The notes under the pieces were generated by a model. The model ran no database searches and was not told the origin of the DNA. It saw only the letters and a list, made by a program, of their open reading frames with translations. A stretch of 64,000 nucleotides of DNA from Caldimonas brevitalea. GTDB taxonomy: Bacteria; Pseudomonadota; Gammaproteobacteria; Burkholderiales; Burkholderiaceae_C. Below are positions 18,244 to 27,200 of the stretch, piece after piece (the stretch's first letter is position 1; every line of letters begins with the position of its first letter). The stretch spans positions 4,340,001 through 4,404,000 of the forward strand of contig NZ_CP011371.1 in the NCBI RefSeq assembly GCF_001017435.1, written 5' to 3'. Made by a program: the position numbers and the translations under genes.

Positions 18244-19344
18244 ATGACGGATTACATTAGGCGGCGCGCCGCGGAGTTGCACAACGCCTCACGGGAGAGT
18301 CCAGATCTCGAAGCGTCCAAAGCGAAGCGGCTTGATAAGCGGAAATCAGCGTCGGACACGCCCCGTTCGCTCGGCCTTCTTCAACAGGTCTACGAACGCG
18401 CCATTTCGTTGGAGGCTGCACCGACGCGGACAAGAGGTATAGCAAGCGTCCTTGCATTGCTGTTCGTTCCAGGCGCGATTCTCGGCATACTTCTACTAGA
18501 TGCATCCATTGAGTTTCTGCTGCGAGACATTAGAAACCAGCGCGTTGGTTGGGCGGTTCTATCGGTTGCAATGACGGCTGGGAGCCTGCTGCTTTTCTTG
18601 TTCTCGCTAACGGGCGCGATAAGAACTTTCAGAATTGATCTACTCAGTCCGCTTGAAATGCCTATCCTGTTCATTAGGAAGGCACGCAAGGTATACCGAT
18701 TCGTTCAAAAAATGCCGGGTGACCACTTCAGCAAGGCTTTTGTCAACGTGAGGTACTGGCCGGGAGTTTTTAAGCGGTGGCCATTGATTCTTGTTGAATA
18801 TGACTGGGATTGCTTGGAGGCAGAGTACGCTAAGGAGACGCGGTTCAGCGGAAATGTCGTTCAAACCTTGCACGAACTGAGGTTTGTTGCCAAAGAGTCG
18901 CGTAGTAGCGCACGGATCGTCGACGGTTTCACGGTCGGGCCTCCACTCACATTGGGTTCGCAGACCTGGGCTGAACTCTGGGAGTTCATCCGGCGCTATA
19001 TGGAAGAGCAAACTCTCGCAACTCTCGACGCCGATTCGTTTGCGCCCTAGCCGCCGAAGACCCTATTTCAGGCTGCAAATGCCGTCGCGCCGGCCGGGTG
19101 GATCTGGGCTACCGCGGGGAGCGCAGTCACCGCCTGGATTGCCTTGCGCTCGGGGATTCCGGAAGGAAGCCTCGCGGCAATCACGTGGTTCCTGTTTGCC
19201 GTGTTTAGCAATGTGCTCCTGATGATCATTGTTTTCAACTGGATCGCCCACCGCCTGGCTCCGAGGGTAGAGTTGCCCCCCGACATTCTGGCGGAAGCCG
19301 GAGTTCCGGTTGAGGCGTCAAAGATGGCGACAAAGGTAGGGTGA
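18244..19344 (+). pseudogene. Putative T6SS immunity membrane protein, copy 3, interrupted by one nonsense codon
   Basis: The reading frame matches the other copies from ATG 18244 but meets TAG at 19048-19050. All other copies have GAG (Glu269) at this codon, so one G-to-T change explains it. The frame then stays open in perfect register for another 97 codons to TGA at 19344 and encodes the expected helices 3 and 4. The truncated 268-residue product would keep the first helix pair and the cytoplasmic domain but lose the C-terminal hairpin. The lack of further decay suggests a recent mutation. A sequencing error is possible and should be excluded. Its helix 1-2 loop is DASIEFLLRDIRNQRV. Confidence 0.75.
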
Positions 19345-19470
19345 ATTGGACTGGGGACGGTCTTGGTTTCTCTGTGGCGAAAGGCCCAATTTGCAAAGGC
19401 CGGGTGCAGGGGCCCAAATCCGCCGGTCGAGGTTTAGTGAAAAAGCCCAAACAGTCGGAGTGGCGTCGGT

Positions 19471-20577
19471 ATGACCAACTACATCAGGCGTCGCGCTTCC
19501 GAGCAGCATCCCAGCGGGGCCGGCAATCTTGAACCCGACTCTAGCGAGGTGAATCGGCTCGACAAGCGGAAGGCGACTTCCGCCACCCCCCGCTCACTCG
19601 GCCTCCTCCAGCGCGTATACGAGCAAGCCATTGCGTTGGAAGCCGCGAGCACCCGGACCAGAGGGATCGCCAGTGTCATGGCGTTGATGTTGATTCCGGT
19701 GGGTGTTCTCGGTCTACTTCTGCTCGATGGATCAGTTGAGCTGGTGCGAGACAGCATCAGGGATAAAACTATTGGGGCCGCGATCCTCGCACTCGCCGTG
19801 GGAGTTGTAAGCCTGCTACTTTTCTTGTTTTCATTGACGGCAGGCATAAGAACCTTGCGGATCGACTTGTTCAGTCCGCTTGGGATGCCCATCTTGTTGA
19901 ACAGGAAGACCGGCAAGGTGTACCGATTCATACAAGATATGCCTGGCACGGACTTCAGGACCGCTTTGGTGAACATGAAGTACTGGCCGGGGGTTTTCAA
20001 GCCATGGCCGTTGATCCTCATCGAATACGATTGGGATTGCTTGGAGGCAGAATACGCTAAAGAGACGCGCCTGAGCGGAAACGTCGTCCAGACCTTGCAC
20101 GAATTAAGGTTCGTTGCAAAGGAATCCAAGGGCAGCGCACGGGTGGTCGACGGCTTCACGGTCGCGTCACCGCTTATCTTGGGCTCGGATACCTGGCCTC
20201 AGCTTTGGGAGTTCATCCGGCGCTACATGGAGGAGCAAAGTCTGGCGCCTCTCGACGAAGCTTCGTTCGCGCCAGAGCCGCCCAAGACTTTACTTCAGGT
20301 CGCCAATGCCGTTGCGCCGGCTGGGTGGATCTGGGCTGTTGCGGGGAGCGTCGGCACTGCTTGGATTGCCTTGCGTTCCGGCCTTCCCGAAGGAACTCTT
20401 GCGGGCGTCACGTGGCTGCTTGTCGCCGCATCGAGCAACATCCTTCTTGGGACTGTCGCGTTCAACTGGCTTGCTCACCGCCTGGCTCCAAGAGTAGAGC
20501 TGCCGGCCGACATCCTTGCAGAAGCCGGGGCTCCCGTTGAGCGGTCCAAGATCACGATAAAAGCCTCCGCGAAGTAA
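19471..20577 (+). CDS. Putative T6SS immunity membrane protein, copy 4
   Basis: A 368-residue paralogue with the same architecture: basic N-terminus, helix pair at about 65-126, cytoplasmic domain, and C-terminal helix pair. The first ~35 residues are close to copy 2 (MTNYIRRRASEQH, DSSEVNRLDKRK). The C-terminal half carries its own changes (LPEGTLAGVTWLLVAASSNILL) and the tail AEAGAPVERSKITIKASAK. The loop between helices 1 and 2 is DGSVELVRDSIRDKTI. The gene follows a 126 bp spacer after the end of the copy 3 frame, ending in a degraded effector tail with GTCGGAG as ribosome-binding site. Confidence 0.72.
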   Translation: MTNYIRRRASEQHPSGAGNLEPDSSEVNRLDKRKATSATPRSLGLLQRVYEQAIALEAASTRTRGIASVMALMLIPVGVLGLLLLDGSVELVRDSIRDKTIGAAILALAVGVVSLLLFLFSLTAGIRTLRIDLFSPLGMPILLNRKTGKVYRFIQDMPGTDFRTALVNMKYWPGVFKPWPLILIEYDWDCLEAEYAKETRLSGNVVQTLHELRFVAKESKGSARVVDGFTVASPLILGSDTWPQLWEFIRRYMEEQSLAPLDEASFAPEPPKTLLQVANAVAPAGWIWAVAGSVGTAWIALRSGLPEGTLAGVTWLLVAASSNILLGTVAFNWLAHRLAPRVELPADILAEAGAPVERSKITIKASAK

Positions 20578-20737
20578 GAGTCAGGAACTCCTAGACGAAT
20601 CACGCGTCCATTACCTACTGCTGGGGCAAAATGCAAGCGGCCAATTCTCTGGCGGTAAAGCGAGGACTCCTAAGGGGAGTCAACGCCACTGCTTCAGGTT
20701 CGCTGAAGAAGGCCGAAGCAGACGGAGCAGCATCGGT

Positions 20738-21844
20738 ATGACTCAGTACACCAGGCGACGTGCTGCGGAACTGCAATCCGCTGCCCCGGACACTCTTTAT
20801 CCCGACGCGAGCGAAGCGAAGCGGCTTGACAAGCGCAAGTCTGTCTCCGACACCCCAAGCTCGATGGGTCTACTCCAAAAGAACTATGAGAACGCCATCG
20901 CGTTGGAAGCATCCTTTACGAGGACGAGAGGTATCGTCAGCACACTTGCTCTGATGTTCGTGCCCATTGCAATTCTGGGCATGTTTCTCCTCGACCTGTT
21001 CGTTGACGTACTCCGAACGAATCTCAGAGGCGGCAGTGCCGTCATAGCGTTCATGTCGTTCGTGTTGGCCGCAGCAGGCCTGCTGATCATTTTGTGCGCA
21101 TCGGCTGGCGCGATCCGGGCCTTTCGAATTGATTTGTTCAGCCCGCTTGGGATGCCCATCCTGTTCAACAGGAAAACGCGCAAGGTCTATCGGTTTATAC
21201 AAGATATGCCGGGCATACACTTCAGCGCCGCCCTGGTGAACATGAAGTACTGGCCGGGCGTTTTCAAGCGTTGGCCGTTGATCCTGGTTGAGTATGATTG
21301 GGATTGCTTGGAAGCAGAGCATGCCAAGGAAACACGCGTCAGCGGAAATGTCGTGCAAACCTTGCACGAGCTGAGGTTTATTGCAAAGGAGTCGCCGGGT
21401 AGTGGCCGCGTGGTCGATGGCTTCACGGTGGCCTCGCCGCTTATGCTGGGGTCGGAGACGTGGCCTGAGCTCTGGGAGTTCATCCGGCGCTATATGGAAG
21501 AGCAGAGCCTGGCGGCCCTCGACAACGAGTCGTTCGCGCCCGAGCCGCCGAAGACTCTATTTCAGGCTGCAACCGCTGTAGCGCCCGCTGGTTGGGTCTG
21601 GGCTGTCGCGGGCGGCATCGGCACCGCTTGGATTGCCTGGCGATCGGGGATTCCGGAGGGGAGCCTTGCGTCAATCACATGGTTCCTGTTTGCGGTGTTT
21701 AGCGGCCTGACCCTTGTGATCATCATGTTCAACTGGCTTGCTCACCGCTTGGCTCCCCGAGTAGAGCTGCCCGCGGACCTCCTTGCAGAAGCCGGGGCTC
21801 CCATTGAGCCGTCGAACATCACGATAAAGGCCTCCGCGAAGTAA
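20738..21844 (+). CDS. Putative T6SS immunity membrane protein, copy 5
   Basis: A 368-residue paralogue. From about residue 171 to 353 it matches copy 1 at all but three residues, and the DNA is nearly identical there. Its N-terminal third (MTQYTRRRAAELQ, helix 1-2 loop DLFVDVLRTNLRGGSA) is clearly different from copy 1, and its last ~19 residues (APIEPSNITIKASAK) follow copy 4. This three-part mosaic indicates gene conversion or unequal crossing-over within the array. The 160 bp spacer before it ends with the best preserved effector-tail relic (20703-20741). Confidence 0.74.
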   Translation: MTQYTRRRAAELQSAAPDTLYPDASEAKRLDKRKSVSDTPSSMGLLQKNYENAIALEASFTRTRGIVSTLALMFVPIAILGMFLLDLFVDVLRTNLRGGSAVIAFMSFVLAAAGLLIILCASAGAIRAFRIDLFSPLGMPILFNRKTRKVYRFIQDMPGIHFSAALVNMKYWPGVFKRWPLILVEYDWDCLEAEHAKETRVSGNVVQTLHELRFIAKESPGSGRVVDGFTVASPLMLGSETWPELWEFIRRYMEEQSLAALDNESFAPEPPKTLFQAATAVAPAGWVWAVAGGIGTAWIAWRSGIPEGSLASITWFLFAVFSGLTLVIIMFNWLAHRLAPRVELPADLLAEAGAPIEPSNITIKASAK

Positions 21845-22012
21845 GACCCGGGAGGCTCTACGCGAGCCATGGGTCCATTACCTGGTGCACCAGTGCGAAG
21901 GCCAAAGGCAAGGGGCAATTCTCCGGCGTTAAGCGATGGCTCCTCAGGAGAAGTCCAAGGACACTGCTCGAGGGTCACTGAAGAAGGTCGAAGTAAACGC
22001 AGTGGCATCGGG

Positions 22013-22063
22013 ATGACCAACTGCCTCAGGCGCCGCGCGGCCGATGTTTCTATGGAACTGTAG
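22013..22063 (+). pseudogene. 17-codon stub of a sixth immunity-like copy
   Basis: After a 168 bp spacer of the same family, the start MTNCLRRRAADV repeats the N-terminus of copies 2 and 4 (MTNYIRRRA) and then runs into unrelated sequence and a TAG stop at 22061-22063. The preceding 21978-22016 again carries a degraded effector tail. This is a truncated sixth unit and marks the distal edge of the array, 60 bp before the end of the response regulator gene on the opposite strand. Confidence 0.7.
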
Positions 22064-22122
22064 TTCGGCCAGGAGCCAGCGCCGCCGCTACTGGGCGGCC
22101 TGGTCAGCATCTCAACGCCCCC

Positions 22123-22776
22123 TCAGGGCACATCGCGCGACGGATCGATCAGTCCCTGCCGCACGCAGTACAAGGTCAGCCCCGCGACATCGTTGATGCC
22201 CAACCGCTCCATGATGCGCGCCCGGTGCACATCCACCGTCTTCGGGCTCAACCCGAGCTTGAAGGCGACCTCCTTGGTCGCCAGCCCGCGCGCGATCATC
22301 AGCAAGATCTCCAGCTGCCGCTCGGTCAGCAGCTCTTCAGGCGCCCGCTCCTTCGCCTGCAACAGCTTCTGCGACACCTGCGCACTGAAGTAGGCGTGGC
22401 CGCGCATCACGCTGCCCACGGCTTGCTCGAGTTCCAGCGGCGAACTCTCCTTGAGCACATAACCGGCCGCCCCCAGCTGCACCGCCCGGCGGATGAAGTC
22501 GGGTGAGTCGTGCATCGACACCACCAACACCTTGGGCGCGGGCGACATCGCCCGCAGCTGGCTGAGCGCGGTGAGCCCGTCGACGTCGGGCATCGAGATG
22601 TCGGTGACAACAAGGTCCGGTTTCAAACGCTGGGCCGATTCGATCAGCTCGGCGCCGTTGCGGGCCTCGTACACCACCTTCAGGCCCTCCACCATCTCCA
22701 GCAAGAGCTTCAGGCCCGAGCGCACCAGGTCGTGGTCGTCGGCGAGGATGGTGCGGATCGTGGGAGTGGCAGTCAC
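22123..22776 (-). CDS. NarL/FixJ-type response regulator
   Basis: A 217-residue regulator with a receiver domain (about 1-120; acidic pair in ILADDHD, phospho-acceptor in LVVTDISMPDVDG, Lys in YVLKESS). A LuxR-type helix-turn-helix follows at about 150-205 (LTERQLEILLMIARGLATKEVAFKLG, SPKTVDVHRARIMERLG). GTG 22776 is preferred because GAGGG lies about 7 nt upstream; an in-frame TTG at 22812 lies beyond it. It is the last gene of the minus-strand signalling block, 28 bp after the REC-histidine kinase that is its likely partner. DNA-binding output is expected; targets are unknown. Confidence 0.92.
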   Translation of the reverse strand: MTATPTIRTILADDHDLVRSGLKLLLEMVEGLKVVYEARNGAELIESAQRLKPDLVVTDISMPDVDGLTALSQLRAMSPAPKVLVVSMHDSPDFIRRAVQLGAAGYVLKESSPLELEQAVGSVMRGHAYFSAQVSQKLLQAKERAPEELLTERQLEILLMIARGLATKEVAFKLGLSPKTVDVHRARIMERLGINDVAGLTLYCVRQGLIDPSRDVP

Positions 22777-22804
22777 GTTGAGTTCCCTCGGTAAATGCGA
22801 TGAG

Positions 22805-23866
22805 CTATGCAATGAAAAGCTGCAGCACGCTGCCGCGTCCCGGCGTGGAGCGCCAGCGGATGCGCCCTCCCACCAGCTCGGCGCGCTCGGCTATGCCATA
22901 CAGGCCCAGGTTCTTCTCGCTGACCCCACCGGCCAGCACTTGCGCCACGTCGAAGCCGCGGCCGTCGTCGGCCACCGTCATCACCAGTCGTTCGGTGCCG
23001 AAGAAATGCAGCCGCACGACCGCCTTGTGCGCTCGCGCGTGCCGCGCCACGTTGGTCAGCGCCTCCTGCAGGATGCGCAAGGCCACCGCGTGCGAAGGGT
23101 GGGTGCCCACGGGATGCGGCCCCCGGATGCGCACGTAGCCCTGCACGCCCGTGTTCTCGAGCTGGCGCTCCAGCGTAGCCTGCACGGCGGCCACGAAGCC
23201 GAGCAAATCGAGCTGCGCCGGCCGCAGGTTGAACGACAGCGTCTTGACCTGCTCGACCGCCTGCTGCGCGAGCGCGGTGGCGCGCTCGTTGAAGCGGCGC
23301 ACCTGCTCGGCCTCACCGCTGCGCTCGGCCGCATGCAGGTGGATCACGATGCCGGTCAGCAGTTGGCCCAGGCCGTCGTGCAGATCGCGTGCGATCAGCG
23401 TGCGCTCGCGCTCCTGCGCGTCGACCACGCGGGCCGACAGCTGCCGCAAACGGTCGTAGGCCTGCCGCAGCTGTTCGGCGGTGCGGCGGCGCTCCCGCTC
23501 GAGAGCGCGCGCCTGCAGCACCCGCTCGATCACCGAGGGCAACAAGGCCAGCTTGTCCTTGGCAACATAGTCTTTCGCGCCGGAGCGGAACAGCTTCACC
23601 ACCGCCTCTTCGCCGATCGCGCGGGTGACGACGATGAGCGGCACATCGTGCTGGCCCTGAGCGAGCAAGGCCAGCGCCCGTTCGGCCGAGAAGCCGGGGA
23701 TGCTGTAGTCGCACAGCAGCAGGTCCGGCGGCGCCGCCAGGTGACGCAGCAGCCCAGGCTCGTCGGCCACCTGCACCAGTTCGGCATCGACACCGGCGCG
23801 GGCCAGGCTCAGCCGCACCAGCTCCACGTCGTCTTCCTCGTCTTCGATACACACGATGCGCAGCAT
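22805..23866 (-). CDS. Receiver-histidine kinase (HisKA_3 type)
   Basis: A 353-residue soluble kinase. Residues 1-120 are an N-terminal receiver (IEDEEDD, phospho-acceptor in LLLCDYSIPGF, Lys in YVAKDK). A linker coiled coil follows, then the NarX-type dimerisation box ERERTLIARDLHDGLGQLL with His about 163. The HATPase_c domain has EALTNVARHARA, DDGRGFD and GLYGIAERAELVGG. No membrane segment is present, so the input is probably phosphorylation of the receiver by another kinase in this block. The start ATG has GGGGG about 8 nt upstream and lies 14 bp after the preceding stop. HisKA_3 kinases pair with NarL/FixJ regulators, like the one downstream. Confidence 0.92.
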   Translation of the reverse strand: MLRIVCIEDEEDDVELVRLSLARAGVDAELVQVADEPGLLRHLAAPPDLLLCDYSIPGFSAERALALLAQGQHDVPLIVVTRAIGEEAVVKLFRSGAKDYVAKDKLALLPSVIERVLQARALERERRRTAEQLRQAYDRLRQLSARVVDAQERERTLIARDLHDGLGQLLTGIVIHLHAAERSGEAEQVRRFNERATALAQQAVEQVKTLSFNLRPAQLDLLGFVAAVQATLERQLENTGVQGYVRIRGPHPVGTHPSHAVALRILQEALTNVARHARAHKAVVRLHFFGTERLVMTVADDGRGFDVAQVLAGGVSEKNLGLYGIAERAELVGGRIRWRSTPGRGSVLQLFIA

Positions 23867-23880
23867 GGAGAGCACCCCCT

Positions 23881-24270
23881 TCACGCGTCGCGCCAATGGC
23901 GCATCAGCTCGGCGATCACATCCGCCCAGCTGCGGTCACCGTGCGGCTTGAGCACATACCCGTCGGCGCCCGAGTCGCGTGAGCGCTGGATGTCGCCCGC
24001 CTGGTCGGAGGTCGACAGCATCACGATCGGAACGCCGGCGGCCGTGGCGATACGCCGGATGCGCCGCACCGTGTCCGGGCCATCCAGCCCCGGCAGGTTG
24101 ACATCGAGGACGACCAGGCCAGGCGTGACGACACCTCGCTCCAGCGCCTGCACGCAGTCGCTGCCGCTGCCGAAGGTGACCACCGGTCGAGCCAGGGGCG
24201 ACACCTCGAGCGCGAGCGACAGCAGTTCGAGCTGGTCGGGGTTGTCGTCGACGAGCACGAGTTCCTTCAT
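23881..24270 (-). CDS. Single-domain CheY-like response regulator
   Basis: A 129-residue stand-alone receiver: acidic pair in LVLVDDNPDQLELL, phospho-acceptor in GLVVLDVNLPGLDG, Thr/Ser in IVMLSTSD, Lys in YVLKPHG. There is no output domain. Its ATG overlaps the stop of the upstream PAS histidine kinase (ATGA), so it is probably that kinase's phospho-acceptor and may relay to the downstream receiver-kinase. A rcp1-like intermediate role in a branched phosphorelay is inferred from gene order. Confidence 0.92.
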   Translation of the reverse strand: MKELVLVDDNPDQLELLSLALEVSPLARPVVTFGSGSDCVQALERGVVTPGLVVLDVNLPGLDGPDTVRRIRRIATAAGVPIVMLSTSDQAGDIQRSRDSGADGYVLKPHGDRSWADVIAELMRHWRDA

Positions 24271-27200
24271 GGCACGGCCTCCGGGGTCTCCGACGGGCTT
24301 TCCTTGGGCTGCGGCTCGGGTTGCAACGGCAGGCGCAGCTCGAACACCGCACCGCCTTGCGGCCGGTTGCGGCCCTCGATGGTCCCGCCGTGCAAATGGG
24401 CGATGCGGGCCACCGTGGCCAGGCCCACGCCGGTGCCGGCGAAGGCGTCCTGGCTGTGCAGGCGTTGGAAGGGCCGGAACAAGCGATGGGCGTACTCGGG
24501 CGGGAACCCCACCCCCTCGTCGGCCAGCTCCAACACGGCCTGGCCGCGTTCACGCCGCGCCGTGAACTCGAGGCGGCACACCGGCCGGCCCTGCGAGAAC
24601 TTGACGGCGTTGTCCATCAGGTTCTCCAGCACCACCTGCACCAGCCCGCGATCGGCGACGAGGTCGAACTGTGTCGGCGTCCAGCACTCGACCACCCGGT
24701 CGGGGTAACGCTCCTGGATGGTTTCGACCACACTGCGCGCGAGCGCGGCGACGTCGAACCGGGTGCAGCGCAACGGCGAGCGCGACAGCCGCGACAGCGC
24801 CAGCATGTCGTGGATCAACTCGTCCATGCGGCGCGCATTGCGCAACACGCGTTCCAGGTACCCGCGCGCACGCTCGTCGACCTGCCCGCCCTGCCCGGAC
24901 AGCACCGCATCGAGAAACCCCTTCATCACCTGCACCGGCGCGCGCAGGTCGTGCGAGATGGAGTACGAGAACGACTCCAGTTCGTCGTTGAGCTGCTGCA
25001 GTCGGCTCGACTGCCGTTCCAGCTCGGTGATGTCGGTGTCGACGCCCACCCAGCGTTCGATACGCCCATTGGCGTCGAGCACCGGCGCGGCCACCCCGAG
25101 GAAGCTGCGGTAGGCGCCCGAGCGGGCCCGCAACCGGCGTCGCACCCGCATGGTCGAACGGCTCCGGAAGGCCTGCAGGAAGGCCTCGCGGGTGGCGTCC
25201 AGGTCGTCCGGGTGCACCACATCGAGCCAGCTCGTGCCCAGCCATTGGTCATCGCTGGGACCGACCAGTTCGTACCAGGCGCGGTTGAGGTAGGTCACCT
25301 CGCCGCCCGGATTGCATTGCCACAGGATCTGCGGCGACAGGTCGGACAACACCCGGTACAGCTGCTCGCGCTGCGCCAGCTCGCGCGTGCGTTCTTCCAC
25401 CGTCGCTTCGAGTTGGCTGTTGAGCAAGCGCAGCGCTTCGATCGCGGCCTGCTCGGCACTGCGATCGACCGGGCACACCAGCCGGTGGCCCGGGCCGTCG
25501 AAAGGTGCGTCCTGGCCGTAGATATCGACGGTGATGATCTCGCCATTGGCCAGCCGATGGCGCCAGCGGCGCGTCTGCAGCGCCTCGGGGCGGCCGCCGT
25601 GCAGCGAGTCGCGCACCGCGTCGACGTCTTCCGCGGGATGCATCTGCAACACCGAGCGCTGCAGGAACTCCTCGCGTCGATAGCCGTATTTCTCGATCGC
25701 CGCCGGGTTGACGTCGACGATGCGCAGGCTGCCGGTGTCGTAGATCCACATCGGCAAGGGATGGTGGTTGAACAGTTCGCGGTAGCGTTTCTCGCTGTCG
25801 CGCACGCGCTGCTCGGCCTCGTGGCGCGCTTCGATGTCGCGCAGCACCAGCAGCCAGTGCACCTCGCCGCCCTGCGCCGGCACCACCGGGATCACGTCCA
25901 ACTCGAACCAGCGTGGGCCCAGCCGCAGCGTCAAGGCCATTTCCAGCCGGAGTGGCTGCTGCTCGCGCAAGGCCTTCTGCACCACGTCGGCCTGCGATCG
26001 CAACAGCCCGCGCTCGGAGTGCAGCAACTGTTCGTGCGTCGAGGCATGGGCGGTGCCCAGGCCGTGGTGCATCGCGTCGTAGGCCGGGTTGGCCCACAGG
26101 CGCACCAACTCGCCCTGCGACGTCACGCGGGCCAGCAGCACCGCATCCCCGGTCAAGAACAGCGCGCCCGACAGGGCTTCGTTCAGCCGCGCCGCGCCGA
26201 AGGCCTCGGTGATGTCCTGCACAGTGCCCATCGCACTGTCGGGCCGGCCCTCGTCATCGCGGCTGGCCACCACGCCGCGCGCATGGTGCACACGTTCGCT
26301 GCGGTCGGGGCGCACCACCCGGTACACCAGGTCGAATTCGGCGCCGCCGTCGAGCAGGGCCTGCGTGTGGCGCTTGAAGTTGGGCTGGTCGTCGGGGTGC
26401 ACCATGCCGCCGACCAGCTCGAGCGTCAGCGACACATGACGCGGCACACCGTACAGCGCGTAGGTCTGGTTCGACCACTCGATGCTGCCGTCGCGCAGGT
26501 CCAGTCGCCACGAGCCGATGGCGGCCGCGCGCTGCACGTCTTCGAGGCGCTCGGCATTGCGACGCAAGGCGTCGGTCAGCTGCGCCGCACGCGCATGCCC
26601 TGCGGCCATCGCGCGCGCCACGTCCGCGAGTTCACGCAACCGGATGGTGTCGGCCAGCGCCGCCGCCTCTTCCGGGTGGAGCGCGCCGCGGGCGAGCTTG
26701 GCGACGTCGCGGCGGATCACACGTTGACCATGCACGGCCAGCGCCAGTGCGAGCAGTGCGAGGCAGCCCACCGTGAGGCCCAGCATCGTGCCGACCCGGT
26801 CGAGCGCCTCGCTGCCGAGCGGCAGGGTACCCGGCACCGGCGCCGCCGACACTTCGCCGACCGCCTGGCCGCGCAGCACGATGGTGTGGGTGTAGCCCTC
26901 TCGGTCGTCCGACGCCATGCGCCGCGCCGGCAAGGGCCGCGCACCGTCGTACCACCGCACCGCCAGTTTGAACCGGCCGTCCAGCAGGTGCAGATCGTGA
27001 CCGGTCAGGTCGGCCGTGTCGACGCGGATCGCGAAACTGCCGGCCGGAGCGTGCTCGTCGACGCCGACGCGGTAACGCAGCACCACGCCCTCGCGGTCCA
27101 ACCCGAGGTTCCAGGGTGCGCCGCCGGGGCCGGGCAAGGGAGGCAGCGTCGCCGGCGGCAGGCCCGCGGCTCCCGCGCTGTCGGCGCCGCACAGCGGCTT

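Larger units (their letters stand above)
15746..22063 (+). repeat. Tandem immunity-gene array with effector-tail relics in each spacer
   Basis: Six units start at 15781, 17047, 18244, 19471, 20738 and 22013, a period of about 1.20-1.28 kb. Immediately before each start lies a version of the effector 3' end (15746-15784: CTGAAAAAGGCGGAAG then GACGGAGCAGCCTCGGTATG). The relics are at about 17013-17050, 18209-18247, 19437-19475, 20703-20741 and 21978-22016. The 159-168 bp spacers are related to one another over their whole length (shared ATTACCT, a short CTCC...GGAG dyad, then the tail). The 90 and 126 bp ones look like deletion derivatives. The duplicated unit was therefore effector tail plus immunity gene. 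GC appears lower than in flanking DNA. Confidence 0.85.
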
